DNA of 64,000 nt from Marinagarivorans cellulosilyticus (GTDB lineage Bacteria; Pseudomonadota; Gammaproteobacteria; Pseudomonadales; Cellvibrionaceae). How positions within the stretch are numbered: the stretch's first letter is position 1; every line of letters begins with the position of its first letter. Location of the stretch: the NCBI RefSeq assembly GCF_021655555.1, contig NZ_AP023086.1, forward strand, positions 4,928,685 through 4,992,684. The letters run 5' to 3'. The translations under genes were made by a program, and so were the position numbers. Under the pieces are notes generated by a model. That model saw only the letters and a program-made list of their open reading frames with translations, searched no databases and was not told where the DNA came from. Positions 20,301 to 27,112 of the stretch are shown here, one piece after another.

Positions 20301-22141
20301 ACCGCAATGCCGATACGGGTTATTTACGCACAGTACAAACCACGTCTGGGCGTTACCTGAATGCCGATAGCCCCGTAGTGGTCGAAGGCCAACCGTTCAG
20401 CGATAAAGCCGTGCGTTTACGCGCAGGCCAATTAGCACAAGCAAACCGTGCTGATGGTATAGCGTTATCGCAAACCGAATTGGATACCGCCGTTAATAGT
20501 TTGGTTGCCCGTGGCTATACCGCTAAAGACTCGCGAGATACAGCCTTTAGTTACGAACATATCTACGATTACGAAGTGATTAACCTGCCTTATGTAGGCG
20601 CGAGTGCACGTATTGTTATACCGCTAAATACCCCTGTGCCAGCCAATGCCATTTTACGTAAATACGCACCGGCAACAGGCTGGCAAGATTTTGTCTCCGA
20701 TACCACCGATAGCCAAGCAACTGCCGGTTGGTTAAATGGCGAGGAAGGTCTTTGCCCAGAACCCGGTAGCGATGCATATCGCCCAGGGTTGAATATCGGC
20801 GATTCTTGTTTGCAGTTAGCAATAACAGATGGCGGTATGAACGACGGTGAAAATGATGATGGCAGTATTGAGGATGGCCAAGGTGATGTGAATGGCTTAA
20901 TCAAAGACCCGATTGCAATAGGTACCCCAATAACCGCCTCGGCTAATACCGGTCGCGTAGAAACCGGCTTGCGCGGTGGTGGCGCTTTCGAGTGGTTAGG
21001 TGTGCTGATGTTGCTAAGCTTGTTAATAATTAAATTCACCATAACGGATGCTAAAAACATGCGTAAAACGAAACGCCTAACCATAGGCAAAATATTGAGT
21101 ACCGCTGTGATCTTGTTGGGCGTTACCGCGCAAGCGAATGCAACACCCCGGTATTGCGAGCAAAACGCCTATGTAGACCAGCTACCTGCAGACACCGCGC
21201 TATACAACTGCAGCGGTTGGTATGCGGGTATTGGGCTGGGGGTTTCCAAGCTTGAGCCACGTATTGTGGACTTGCCCGAAGCACTCGACCAAACAACAGA
21301 TACAGTCTTACCGACGTTATTTTTAGGTTACGACTTAAACGCGCAATGGTCCCTTGAAGCGCATTACAGCGATCAAGGCCAAGCCACGTTTGAATCCGGC
21401 GCTGCAATAGATTACAGCCACATGGGCGCCAGCGTGCTTTACCACCTAGGCACGCATTTACTCGGCTGGCATGCTTACGGGAAGCTGGGTGTTAGCCAAC
21501 TAGAAACCTCGTTAGCGCAAGGCCGTGATGATGGTGGTACGTTTAATTACGAACAATTAAAAAGCACACAATTGCACCTAGGCGCGGGCATAGAATATAT
21601 GGCCCGCTCGATGTGGGGCCTGCGTTTAGAAGCGCTATCAGTCGATAAAGACAGCAATCAAATCACCCTTAGCCTGCTAAAACGTTTTGGTCGCGATGGT
21701 GGCAAAACACGCGCGAAACCCGTGGTTGCTGTTGTTCCAGTCAAACCTAAACCAGAGCCTAAGCCCGCCGCACCAGAAATACTGTGTAATGCCCCGCATG
21801 GCGTACTTGAAGGTATTTACTTTGTTACAGGGTCCGTAAGGTTAACAACGCAAAGTAAGGGGGTGCTCGATGGTGTAATTGCGCAGCTATTGCCATTCCC
21901 CAAAATTGAAATCGGAATAACAGCACATACAGACGACCGAGGCGCTGATGCATACAACATGCAATTATCGCAGGACCGTGCGGCGAGCGTGCGCTCATAC
22001 TTACAACAGCGCGGTATAAGCAATGTGCAATCACAAGGCTTTGGCGAAACCCGCCCAATCGACGATAACAATACCCAGCAAGGTCGCGCAAATAACAGGC
22101 GAGTAGAAATTAAAGTGTTAAGTGATGAATGCGGACGATAA
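8381..22141 (+). CDS. Giant Ig-repeat/TSP3 surface adhesin fused to an OmpA-family outer-membrane protein
   Basis: About 4586 residues. Start: ATG at 8381 after AGAGGTTAGT; it gives a clean signal peptide ending near AWSAG, whereas the in-frame TTG at 8336 adds 15 unsuitable residues. Order: Calx-beta-like domain (about 35-140), a jelly-roll-like segment with Cys residues, TSP3 repeats (about 385-520), then 25 Ig-like repeats of exactly 99 residues (561-3035). A long acidic TSP3 calcium-binding region follows (about 3038-3825), then a globular domain, then a GlyGly-CTERM-like segment (GGGAFEWLG near 4199, hydrophobic stretch, basic residues). Next come Met4227, a second signal-like sequence ending AQANA, an OmpA-type eight-strand barrel (about 4270-4450), a Pro/Lys linker and an OmpA peptidoglycan-binding domain with NxxLSxxRA and NRRVEIK. 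It is probably a biofilm or surface adhesin. Whether it is made as one chain is uncertain. Confidence 0.85.
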   Translation: MFRAWFKGFTRTALATVLPLLFCSIEHAWSAGEDILVYQSGSYSRVDESGATDQFLVQLSQAPATDVVVNIVSADITEVTVSAATLTFTAANWSVGQVITLTGQNDSDTDNTTQTNVTLSIDDGLSDDSYDAVADKVITVDNDDNESALGALTDTDSDGVADVYENSCGLDSAVFTEDFGTGARTSWPYVSNTYCYEDGTPSCPDPSPHYGDTQDVNDGEYAVASEVLTLADYWNYQWVPNTQWIAGEDHTPGDVNGRMLAVNGGAVPGVFYQRTVSGLTTNTYYNYSAFFANILGIDPLTGPYPTAEIPINVTMQILDTSNNVLATFDSGDIYRNTAREFSWYPTRLSFNTGNRTEIQIVIKNNSSSGSGNDVAIDDITLTPMTCDTDSDTVPDVADLDSDNDGIPDSIEAGSGLTLKDTDFDGIEDAYDLDSDNDGIFDLVEAGHGVTDANADGVIDSVTAGDNGLHNALEDADTLAANLNYSITNTDGGSVYNFQSDDSDGDSCLDTTEAGFADTNRDGYLGAGAISVDANGVVTGQATGYTTPSSQYTNAAASNTCSPSITISTVAGDNAINTTEDNSDVTVSGTSLGVEDGATVTVTLNGETYTTTVSSNAWSVTVPAADAQALDASETLTADVSNASAYAATQATQAITHTVAAPTINISTVAGDNAINQTEDNSDVTISGTTANVEDGRTVTVTLNGETYTTTVSSNAWSVTVPAADAQALDASETVTADVSNAAGDAASQASQAITHTVAAPTISISTVAGDNAINQTEDNSDVTISGTTANVEDGRTVTVTLNGETYTTTVSSNAWSVTVPAADAQALDASETVTADVSNAAGDVASQASQAITHTVAAPTISISTVAGDNAINQTEDNSDVTISGTTANVEDGRTVTVTLNGETYTTTVSSNAWSVTVPAADAQALGASETVTADVSNAAGDAATQASQAITHTVAAPTINISTVAGDNAINQTEDNSDVTISGTTANVEDGRTVTVTLNGETYTTTVSSNAWSVTVPAADAQALDASETVTADVSNTAGDAATQATQAITHTVAAPTISISTVAGDNAINQTEDNSDVTISGTTANVEDGRTVTVTLNGETYTTTVSSNAWSVTVPAADAQALDASETVTADVSNTAGDAATQATQAITHTVAAPTISISTVAGDNAINQTEDNSDVTISGTTANVEDGRTVTVTLNGETYTTTVSSNAWSVTVPAADAQALDASETITADVSNAAGDVATQGSLAITHTVAAPTISISTVAGDNAINQTEDNSDVTIGGTTANVEDGRTVTVTLNGETYTTTVSSNAWSVTVPAADTQALDASETVTADVSNAAGDVASQASQAITHTVAAPTISISTVAGDNAINQAEDNSDVTISGTTANVEDGRTVTVTLNGETYTTTVSSNAWSVTVPAADAQALDASETVTADVSNAAGDAASQATQAITHTVAAPTISISTVAGDNAINQTEDNSDVTISGTTTNVEDGRTVTVTLNGETYTTTVSSNAWSVTVPAADAQALDASETVTADVSNTAGDAATQATQAITHTVAAPTISISTVAGDNAINQTEDNSDVTISGTTANVEDGRTVTVTLNGETYTTTVSSNAWSVTVPAADAQALDASETVTADVSNTAGDAATQATQAITHTVAAPTISISTVAGDNAINQTEDNSDVTISGTTANVEDGRTVTVTLNGETYTTTVSSNAWSVTVPAADAQALDASETVTADVSNAAGDAASQASQAITHTVAAPTISISTVAGDNAINQTEDNSDVTISGTTANVEDGRTVTVTLNGETYTTTVSSNAWSVTVPAADTQALDASETVTADVSNTAGDAATQATQAITHTVAAPTISISTVAGDNAINQTEDNSDVTIGGTTANVEDGRNVTVTLNGETYTTTVSSNAWSVTVPAADAQALDASETVTADVSNTAGDAASQASQAISHTIAAPTIAISTVAGDNAINQTEDNSDVTISGTTANVEDGRMVTVTLNGETYTTTVSSNAWSVTVPAADAQALDASETVTADVSNAAGDVATQGSLAITHTVAAPTIAISTVAGDDVISAAEDDSDIAISGTTANVQDGQSVTVMVNGYSYTATVTNNTWAATMPAADAQALGATEVITADVSNITGDAAVQAQHTISHTVTTPLITVNVIAIDDVINATEDDADVTIAGTTANVENGQTVTVTLNSETYTTTVSNNAWAVTLPALDAQALNASNTLTADVANAAGDNAPQATRTLAHTVNLPAITVDAVAMDDVINATEDDNDVSLSGTTSFVEDGQVVSVAINGETYSATVASNRWSTVIPAADAQALAATNTLTADVFNAAGDMAVQATRTIEHTVTGPTISIEVVAGDDVINLEEANSDVSISGTTTNVEDGQQVTVTLNGESYGTLVSNNTWTVTLPAADAQALDASETITANVSNAAGDAATQAERPIEHTVAAPIISIDVVALDDVINQTEDNSDVTITGNTTNVEDGQTVTVTLNGETYTALVNNNVWSVVVTAADAQALNPTETVTADVANAAGDEATQGERSIAHTVLAPMISIDLVATDDAINAIEDDSDITISGTTANVEDGQVVTVVVNGQTYTAIVAANSWSTILPAADAQALGASETITADVMNAAGDAAVQAQRPVAHTVTTPLITINTIAMDDVINTTEDDSDVTISGTTANVEDGQTVTVTLNGKTYTATVNSNAWTITVPAVDAQALDASETVTADVANAAGDDAPQATHVLAHTITLPTITIGVVAGDDVISAVEDNSAVSLSGTTSHVEDGQTVTVAVNGKTYTATVAANAWSTILPAADAQALGASETITADVMNAAGDAAVQAQRPVAHTVTTPLITINTIAMDDVINTTEDDSDVTVSGTTTNVEDGQTVTVTLNGETYTTAVSNNGWAVTLPAADVQALDATETLTADVANAAGDDAPQATHVIAHTIDLPTIAIDVIAGDDVISATEDNSAVTLSGTSSHVEDGQTVTVALNGQIYTATVTANTWSTTLPAADAQALGATETVTADVSNAAGDAAVQAARVVAHSTFDASADDDADGVPNVLDGQGDSDNDGVPNYLDPDSDNDSIRDGLEAGIANSDSNGNGIDDAFDADILVAMDGDGDGLADGVLPLDTDGDNVPDFLDLDSDNDGIPDAIEVGEDPSNPADTDGDGTEDYRDLDSDGDRLADSVEVDGNPLLPPDTDDDGLADFIDTDSDNDGLVDTLESLNLPAPLNMDTNGNGLDDSIDVAITGGDDADSNGVDDRFEPLDTDANDVPDYRDTDADGDAISDALENQSVFDGPFEDTNRNGLPDGLDVLLTLGEDANSNGIDDAFEATDTDSDGIADFQDIDSDNDTLPDAVEGDADIDADGQGNYRDLDSDGDSLSDTLEAGNNPAMPRNSDGDSQPDFIDLDSDNDHLLDSVESSVGAIIDSDGDTVPNHRDWDTDNDGITDLNEVAAIVNRDADSDTIPDRFDADADGDGLIDSGKMDDDSDGISDIVDADVNGNLRADLDGNGIVDTAYLSDTDGDGTPDIIDIDSDNDGLPDLDEVGGFARDTDGDGRINGEDADGNGLIDSVDENFGELLLLPVDTDGDGRPDNLDLDSDGDGLTDLSEAGLTAVDPDGDGIVGTGVFADNNGNGLGDLADPREDGVRAEFIDRDFDGNPDTISLDSDGDGISDLIEAAGNSVAQAIDPDGDGKVGGEGVVLTDNNDNGIADELEGSENNVEARSRVDDDGDGVPDVAEEYLESILVEPPAQPVNPVTGLVDPDQADFDRDGYPDAIEVRFGGDPLNGAEDDSDADGIPDWVENTDIDGDGSNDSDNDGFNDLLELVIGTDLLVADETQALFDAANDYLFSQNRYEGRSVKPVIWVDIAQAGSKAINVAADNGPVTLTGRIGNYHVFGDPRDAATVPVYRWSSDVASLADAVISTTNTAALTVDPSMLAPGLYTVVLSVTLAEHESITEQILEVVATGALRDSDGDRHADDVDDRNADTGYLRTVQTTSGRYLNADSPVVVEGQPFSDKAVRLRAGQLAQANRADGIALSQTELDTAVNSLVARGYTAKDSRDTAFSYEHIYDYEVINLPYVGASARIVIPLNTPVPANAILRKYAPATGWQDFVSDTTDSQATAGWLNGEEGLCPEPGSDAYRPGLNIGDSCLQLAITDGGMNDGENDDGSIEDGQGDVNGLIKDPIAIGTPITASANTGRVETGLRGGGAFEWLGVLMLLSLLIIKFTITDAKNMRKTKRLTIGKILSTAVILLGVTAQANATPRYCEQNAYVDQLPADTALYNCSGWYAGIGLGVSKLEPRIVDLPEALDQTTDTVLPTLFLGYDLNAQWSLEAHYSDQGQATFESGAAIDYSHMGASVLYHLGTHLLGWHAYGKLGVSQLETSLAQGRDDGGTFNYEQLKSTQLHLGAGIEYMARSMWGLRLEALSVDKDSNQITLSLLKRFGRDGGKTRAKPVVAVVPVKPKPEPKPAAPEILCNAPHGVLEGIYFVTGSVRLTTQSKGVLDGVIAQLLPFPKIEIGITAHTDDRGADAYNMQLSQDRAASVRSYLQQRGISNVQSQGFGETRPIDDNNTQQGRANNRRVEIKVLSDECGR
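10061..17485 (+). repeat. 25 tandem 297-bp repeats encoding 99-residue Ig-like domains
   Basis: The period is exactly 297 bases with no length change from 10061 to 17485. Repeat 1 differs from the rest. Repeats 2-15 are nearly identical in DNA and protein (core motif EDNSDVTISGTTANVEDG). Repeats 16-25 are diverged (DDVINATEDD and similar). Within the diverged block, units 21-22 and 23-24 share a long near-identical segment 594 bases apart, pointing to duplication of a two-repeat unit. The near-identity of units 2-15 means that copy number may vary between strains and that short-read assemblies could collapse it. Confidence 0.95.
21059..22141 (+). other. OmpA-family module with its own signal peptide and possible internal start
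   Basis: An ATG at 21059-21061, in frame with the giant gene, begins a 360-residue stretch that by itself looks like a normal OmpA-family protein. It has a basic N-terminus (MRKTKR), a hydrophobic core, an Ala-rich cleavage site (AQANA), a barrel starting near WYAGIGLGVS, a Pro/Lys linker, and an OmpA C-terminal domain with TAHTDDRG and GRANNRRVEIKV. A weak GGA (21046-21048) lies upstream. It may be a fused gene, or a second product made by internal initiation. Confidence 0.5.
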
Positions 22142-22166
22142 TCCCCATTGCAATAAATACCCAACA

Positions 22167-22196
22167 CAAAGGGCGAGCCAAAAGGCTCGCCCTTTG
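22167..22196 (+). terminator. Terminator hairpin of the giant gene
   Basis: A perfect 13-bp stem, CAAAGGGCGAGCC (22167-22179) with GGCTCGCCCTTTG (22184-22196), around an AAAA loop, 26 bases after the stop codon. The 3' side is only moderately U-rich (CTGTAATCTGTT), so the efficiency is uncertain. Confidence 0.75.
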
Positions 22197-22238
22197 CTGT
22201 AATCTGTTATAAAAATAAGGCACCGCGATCGGTGCTAT

Positions 22239-22313
22239 TCAACCTAAAAATCGCAGTTGGGAGTCAACAAAATGCGGAGACCCCCGTGATTTAACTGCGG
22301 TTTCTAGTCTAAA
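22239..22313 (+). repeat. Dispersed palindromic repeat, copy B
   Basis: Left arm AACCTAAAAATCGCAGTTGG (22241-22260), middle AATGCGGAGAC, right arm AACTGCGGTTTCTAG (22293-22307). The arms are imperfect inverted repeats. It has the same organisation as copy C and, inverted, as copy A at 6320-6495. Confidence 0.75.
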
Positions 22314-22444
22314 TAAATGGCCAGCCTGCTAACTATGTGGGGCGGGCGCGAGCGTTTTGCATTAGAAATTGGTAGTGTTGTTATACCGCTGCGCGAAGCA
22401 ATGCGTAATTGCTGCTTTCATTAACAACCCTGACGGTTATCATA

Positions 22445-22522
22445 TTGAACCTAGAAACCGTAGTTGAGAGCCAAAAAGATGCGTAGACGTTGGTGGTTCA
22501 ACTGCGTTTTCTCGGTTGAACT
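22445..22522 (+). repeat. Dispersed palindromic repeat, copy C
   Basis: Left arm AACCTAGAAACCGTAGTTGA (22448-22467), middle GATGCGTAGACG, right arm GGTTCAACTGCGTTTTCTCG (22495-22514). It lies about 50 bases before the DUF1348 start codon, so it would be transcribed as a long hairpin in that leader if the promoter is upstream. Confidence 0.75.
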
Positions 22523-22568
22523 TATCGAATGCGACTAAAAGCCACAACAGCCATAACTGGAGTACGCC

Positions 22569-23033
22569 ATGACAAGAGCACCCATACCGCCCTTCACCGC
22601 CGAAACCGCTGCATTAAAAGTCCGCGCCGCAGAAGATGGTTGGAACGGCCGCGTTCCCGCTAAAGTTGCGCTTGCTTATACTCCCGACAGCATTTGGCGC
22701 AATCGCTCGGAATTTCTGCAAGGTCGCGCACAGATCGAGGCGTTTCTTACTCAAAAATGGCAAAAGGAAAACGACTATCGCCTGATTAAAGAATTATGGG
22801 CGTTTACCGACAACCGCATCGCTGTGCGTTTCGCCTATGAATGGCAAGCCGACAGTGGTCAGTGGTACCGCTCTTACGGTAACGAAAACTGGGAGTTCGA
22901 CGAGCAAGGTTACATGGCTAGGCGTATTGCGAGCATTAACGATCTTGAAATTACGCCTGAAGAGCGCCTTTTTCATTGGCCCCAAGGCAGAAGACCCGAC
23001 GACCACCCCACATTAACCGATCTTGGGCTTTAG
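22569..23033 (+). CDS. DUF1348 family NTF2-like protein
   Basis: A 154-residue protein of the DUF1348 family (NTF2-like alpha+beta fold). Recognisable are the helix with [12 protein letters not shown], the strand [33 protein letters not shown], and the C-terminal [19 protein letters not shown]. Family members are small cytoplasmic proteins of unknown function; related folds act as small-molecule enzymes or binding proteins. The start at 22569 follows GGAG (22559-22562). Its stop overlaps by four bases the stop region of the convergent esterase gene. Confidence 0.85.
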   Translation: MTRAPIPPFTAETAALKVRAAEDGWNGRVPAKVALAYTPDSIWRNRSEFLQGRAQIEAFLTQKWQKENDYRLIKELWAFTDNRIAVRFAYEWQADSGQWYRSYGNENWEFDEQGYMARRIASINDLEITPEERLFHWPQGRRPDDHPTLTDLGL

Positions 23034-23902
23034 CGCTGCATTGCATCAAACACAAAATTTAAGCCCCGTGCATTAATTTCGATATCGTTACTCACATGCC
23101 CTAACGAGGAATGATGAAACTGGTAATCTAAATCTTTGTATTTTCGCTTTATTAAACGCTCAGAAAAATCAGTAACCTCCTGCGTTAACTCTTCTTCGCC
23201 CACGCCCATAAATACCTGCGCCTTAAGGGATTTATGGGGCTTAAAATAATGTGCTTCATGCTGTTTGATGTAACCGTCACCCCAATAGAGTGAGGGGCTG
23301 CTTAGTACATAGCGCTGAAAGAGTGGTTCTTCTTGGAGTAAGGCATAAAGGCCAAATAACCCGCCAAGTGAACTTCCGATTAAAGTGCGATCGGGCGCGG
23401 TATTATAATCTTTATCCAAATAAGGGATTAAAGTTTGCTTGAAAAAATTGAGTAACTTATCGGCCCCGCCGCCTGTGCTATTGGCATCACTGGGTTGATA
23501 TTTAGCGGGGGTATAGAGCGCGCTGCGAAATTGACTAATATTATTGGCCCAAGGGCCATTGTCGGCATTTGCGCTAATGCCAACAACAATGCTTTGCGGT
23601 ACTACTTTTTCATAAGCGAGCACCCCGTAAGTGTACATAAAGGGCATTAGCTTCCATTGCGAGTCCATCAAGAAAATGACAGGGTATTTGACTGCATTAT
23701 CTTTGTTATAACCTTCTGGGAGTACTACCTCCACATTAAGGGTAAACCCGAGTGCTTTCGAATTTAGCGCTATGCGTTCGCCTTCAACTTTAGCGAGCAC
23801 AACTTGAGGCGTAGCCTGTGATTTTTGTGCTAACGCGGGCCAGCTAAAAAGCGAGGCCGCAATAAGCAGCCCACAATAAAAGAGTTCTTTATATACACTC
23901 AT
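23030..23902 (-). CDS. Secreted putative esterase, alpha/beta hydrolase (esterase D/IroE-like)
   Basis: A 290-residue protein with an N-terminal signal peptide (hydrophobic core, cleavage near ALAQ, residue 26). The alpha/beta hydrolase nucleophile elbow is GSSLGG, in [15 protein letters not shown] near residue 168, and [11 protein letters not shown] near residue 73 contributes the oxyanion region. A C-terminal His (SLGHVSN near residue 267) is a reasonable triad member. The arrangement matches the putative esterase family that includes Fes/IroE and EstD, acting in the periplasm or outside. The substrate is unknown. The gene lies three bases after the DUF885 stop in the same direction as that upstream gene, so the two probably form an operon. 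Confidence 0.82.
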   Translation of the reverse strand: MSVYKELFYCGLLIAASLFSWPALAQKSQATPQVVLAKVEGERIALNSKALGFTLNVEVVLPEGYNKDNAVKYPVIFLMDSQWKLMPFMYTYGVLAYEKVVPQSIVVGISANADNGPWANNISQFRSALYTPAKYQPSDANSTGGGADKLLNFFKQTLIPYLDKDYNTAPDRTLIGSSLGGLFGLYALLQEEPLFQRYVLSSPSLYWGDGYIKQHEAHYFKPHKSLKAQVFMGVGEEELTQEVTDFSERLIKRKYKDLDYQFHHSSLGHVSNDIEINARGLNFVFDAMQR

Positions 23903-23905
23903 CAG

Positions 23906-25747
23906 TTACTTATTTTCCGTTATCCACACATTAATCTGTTGCTCCAATACATCCAACGGCAAACCCCCGTTTTTAAGTACCGCATCGTGGAATTCACGAA
24001 TATCAAAGTTAGCACCTAGTTGTTGTTTTGCCTGTTCGCGCAGCTCTAATATTTTTAACATACCCACTTTATAAGCGGTGGCTTGTGATGGCATAACAAG
24101 GTAGCGCTCTACCGCGCGCTCTATATCGTTAAGCGGGTTGGGGGTATTGTGGTGCAAATAATCAATCGCTTGCTGGCGCGTCCAACGTTTAGCGTGCAGG
24201 CCGGTATCTACTACTAAGCGGCAGGCTCGCCATAACTCCCAACTAAGGCGGCCAAAGTCAGAATAAGGGTTTTGATAACCTCCCATTTCTTTTGCAAGAT
24301 ATTCTGCATATAAACCCCAGCCTTCGCTGTAAGCGGTGTAGCCACCAAATTTCCTAAATTTAGGCATATCTTGCAACTCTTGCGCGATGGCAATTTGCAT
24401 ATGGTGACCCGGCACGGCCTCGTGGTAGGCCAAGGCCTCCATTTGGTACCACGGCATATTTGCCATGCTGTATAAATTAACGTAATAAATACCCGGGCGC
24501 GAACCGTCGGGCGCTGGCGATTGGTAAAAGGCTTTACCGGCAGACTTTTCCCTAAAGGGCTCCACGGCTTTTACTTTTAATGCCGCTTTAGGCAGGGTAT
24601 TAAACATGGTCGGTAATGCCGCTTCCATGTTGGCAATATGCGCTTGTGTTTCGCTTAAGTACTGCGCCTTTCCTGCTTCGCTTTCTTCGTAGGTAAATTG
24701 CGGGCTTGTACGCATAAAGCTAAAAAAGGCCTGCAAGTCGCCATCAAATTTAACGGCATCTTTGATGCTGGTCATTTCTTTGTGAATACGTGCAACTTCT
24801 TCTAAGCCAATGGTATGTATTTGCTCGGCCGTTAGCGTTGTGGTTGTGGTGCGCCGCAGTAGCAGGTTGTAATAGGCTTCGCCGTCGGGCATTTGCCAAG
24901 CGCCACCTTCTGTAGGTGCTTGTTGCTCTAACTGCTGTAAATAGGCAATCAAATCTTTATAGGCTGGTTTAACACTGTTTTGCAGGGCATCACTCGCGTC
25001 TTTTAATAAAACGGCCCTATTGGCTTGGCTAATATCAGCCTCGTTAACCTTACGGGTAAAGTCTGCTAGCAAAGTGCTTTTATCAGGGGATTCCGTGAAC
25101 GGCTGCCCAACCAATAAATTATTGCAGTCGCGAATTACATGCTCAAACACAAAGTGCGGCGGTATTATGCCTAAGCTCGCACGCGTTTTTAAATCGGTAA
25201 TTAATTGCTCGAATAGCTTAGGCACGCCCTGTAAACGCGCAATATAGTTTTCGGCATCTTTAACGCTAGTAATGCGATGTTGGTTAATTAGCAATGACGG
25301 AACATGGCTATGGGTACCAAACATTTGGTTGATGGGGTAACCGTAATAACGCCACTTATAATCATCTAGCCAGTGCTTAATTTCGGTTTTTTGCAGCGTA
25401 TAACTTAAAGCCACCTGCGGGCTCAACTGCTGAGGGTCTATCGCGTTAAGTTGTTTTAAGTGCGCTTTGTTCAGCGCTAAATAACGTTCGTCTTGTTCCG
25501 GCGAAAGGTCGTTCCATTTATCTTGATTGGTTTTACGACCTAAATAGGTTTGCGAAATAGGGCTAAGCGCTACTCGCTCTTCATAAATGGCGTCGAATAG
25601 GGCTAAAGCCTGGGTGTCGTTTTGGTTAGCCGTGCTGTGCGTACTATCTGCCGGTTTGGTAGCGGTATTATTCTGTGTGCTACAAGCCCCGGCAAGGCTT
25701 GTTGTGACAAATAATGCAGCGAGGGCTTTGCATCGATAACTGTGCAC
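23906..25747 (-). CDS. DUF885 family lipoprotein, putative metallopeptidase
   Basis: A 613-residue DUF885 protein. The N-terminus is a lipoprotein signal with lipobox SLAGAC, Cys22. The family motif HEAVPGHHMQ is near residue 442, followed by YTAYSEGWGLYAEYLAKEMG; these supply the His/Glu ligands of a zinc-peptidase-like site. GTG start at 25745-25747 preceded by GGAG at good spacing. Bacterial DUF885 lipoproteins are widespread in marine Gammaproteobacteria and are thought to be periplasmic peptidases; the substrate is not known. The downstream esterase gene is only three bases away, suggesting coupled expression. Confidence 0.85.
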   Translation of the reverse strand: MHSYRCKALAALFVTTSLAGACSTQNNTATKPADSTHSTANQNDTQALALFDAIYEERVALSPISQTYLGRKTNQDKWNDLSPEQDERYLALNKAHLKQLNAIDPQQLSPQVALSYTLQKTEIKHWLDDYKWRYYGYPINQMFGTHSHVPSLLINQHRITSVKDAENYIARLQGVPKLFEQLITDLKTRASLGIIPPHFVFEHVIRDCNNLLVGQPFTESPDKSTLLADFTRKVNEADISQANRAVLLKDASDALQNSVKPAYKDLIAYLQQLEQQAPTEGGAWQMPDGEAYYNLLLRRTTTTTLTAEQIHTIGLEEVARIHKEMTSIKDAVKFDGDLQAFFSFMRTSPQFTYEESEAGKAQYLSETQAHIANMEAALPTMFNTLPKAALKVKAVEPFREKSAGKAFYQSPAPDGSRPGIYYVNLYSMANMPWYQMEALAYHEAVPGHHMQIAIAQELQDMPKFRKFGGYTAYSEGWGLYAEYLAKEMGGYQNPYSDFGRLSWELWRACRLVVDTGLHAKRWTRQQAIDYLHHNTPNPLNDIERAVERYLVMPSQATAYKVGMLKILELREQAKQQLGANFDIREFHDAVLKNGGLPLDVLEQQINVWITENK

Positions 25748-25802
25748 GGTAGGCTCCTGTTGAATGGTTTCCTGAATTCGATTTTCAAGAGGAGTCTAAC
25801 AC

Positions 25803-27110
25803 TTAACACGATGGAAGCAGAGGCACCTTAAGGATAAAGCTTGCACCTTTGAGTTCGGCCGACCGATCCAACAATATTTCGGCGCTAAACCACTGGCCTA
25901 CGCGCTCACAAATTGCCAACCCCATGCCATGGCCTTTGGTCCCGCCTAGTTTCGTGCTAGGTTTTTCACCGCGTTCAAAAGGTTTAAAAATACGTGCCTT
26001 ATCTTCCAAGCTTACCCCACTGCCATCATCCTCAACAGCGAAGTACGCGTACCCCGATTTTTCATAAACCGACAATTGAACACGGTTATTGGCGTGATTA
26101 ATTGCATTAATTACAAGGTTTTGAAAAATCATTCGTAGGTAGTGCTCGTCAAAGCATACCATTACGATACCAGCAGGCGCGATGGCTAAGGTGATAGTGA
26201 TAGCTGTGCTATGAACAACATTTAGTTGAGATGCCTCTGCAGTGATAAAGTCGCATAGATTAATTGGTTTTTTGTCGAGCGCAATATGGGTATCGTCTAA
26301 CTTTGCGTAATCCAGTAGCGTGTGAACCAGTGATTCCATCGTATCAAGGTCATCATGAATGCGCGCGTGATAGGCTTTTCGCTTATCTTCACGCTCCTCT
26401 TCTTGTAGCGTTTCCAGGCCGAAACGTAAACGCGCAAGCGGGGTTTTCAAATCATGCGATACGGCACGGCTAAGCATTTTGTTATCTTCAATTAACCGCT
26501 GAATCCGCTCGGCCATTGTATTGAATGCTAATTCAATATTCTTGATATATGAAATTTTACACTCTGGCAACCGAGCAGCTAAGTTTCCATCGCCAAAATT
26601 TTTAGCCGTGTTATCTAACAATCTTAGGCGCGTAAATAACGGGAGCAACCAGAGGGTAATGGCAAAGATAACGCCGGTATAAAATATAAATGTAAAGGCT
26701 AAATTTTCGACAGGGGTGCTTTCTTGGATCAAGGCCGGTGGAGTGAGTGTTAAGATCTCATCGCTATGGTTAATAAGGCTATAAAATTTCACGCTATCAT
26801 CAAACTCAAGAGCAATAACTTCACCGTTTTTAAAATTTTCTTCTAACTGCTGCGGCAGGAGCAAGGTGTCTCGGTCTTCTAGCTGCGCATGGATATTGCC
26901 AGACATATTCCATTGCTCCAGTATTGCGTTTGGGGCTTCACTGTATTGCACAATTGTTGAAAGCTGCTGGCTAATATTTTGATACGCTTTATGCTCTTCA
27001 GAAAATTCCGATTTAGCGTAAAACTCGCTATACACCCAGCTAATAATATACCCCAGGCCAATGGTCGCCGTAATTACCGTGGCCACTAATGTGAGTGTGA
27101 GGGTGCGCAT
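25803..27110 (-). CDS. Sensor histidine kinase (RstB-like)
   Basis: About 435 residues from the ATG at 27108-27110, two bases after the response-regulator stop; a longer frame to 27146 would overlap that gene by 34 bases and lacks a sensible signal. Order: a first membrane segment (residues 1-25), a periplasmic sensor region of about 120 residues, a second membrane segment (FTFIFYTGVIFAITLWLLPL), HAMP, the HisKA box AVSHDLKTPLARL with the phospho-accepting His, and HATPase motifs NLVINAINHA, VEDDGSGV and GHGMGLAICERV. It phosphorylates the adjacent regulator. The stimulus is unknown, but the MipA-DUF3019 context suggests envelope sensing. Confidence 0.9.
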   Translation of the reverse strand: MRTLTLTLVATVITATIGLGYIISWVYSEFYAKSEFSEEHKAYQNISQQLSTIVQYSEAPNAILEQWNMSGNIHAQLEDRDTLLLPQQLEENFKNGEVIALEFDDSVKFYSLINHSDEILTLTPPALIQESTPVENLAFTFIFYTGVIFAITLWLLPLFTRLRLLDNTAKNFGDGNLAARLPECKISYIKNIELAFNTMAERIQRLIEDNKMLSRAVSHDLKTPLARLRFGLETLQEEEREDKRKAYHARIHDDLDTMESLVHTLLDYAKLDDTHIALDKKPINLCDFITAEASQLNVVHSTAITITLAIAPAGIVMVCFDEHYLRMIFQNLVINAINHANNRVQLSVYEKSGYAYFAVEDDGSGVSLEDKARIFKPFERGEKPSTKLGGTKGHGMGLAICERVGQWFSAEILLDRSAELKGASFILKVPLLPSC

Positions 27111-27112
27111 TA

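Larger units (their letters stand above)
22142..22568. other. Intergenic region with terminator and two palindromic repeats
   Basis: About 430 bases with no gene. In order it holds a strong terminator hairpin, dispersed palindromic repeat copy B, about 130 bases without recognisable structure, repeat copy C, and the leader of the DUF1348 gene. Confidence 0.6.
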
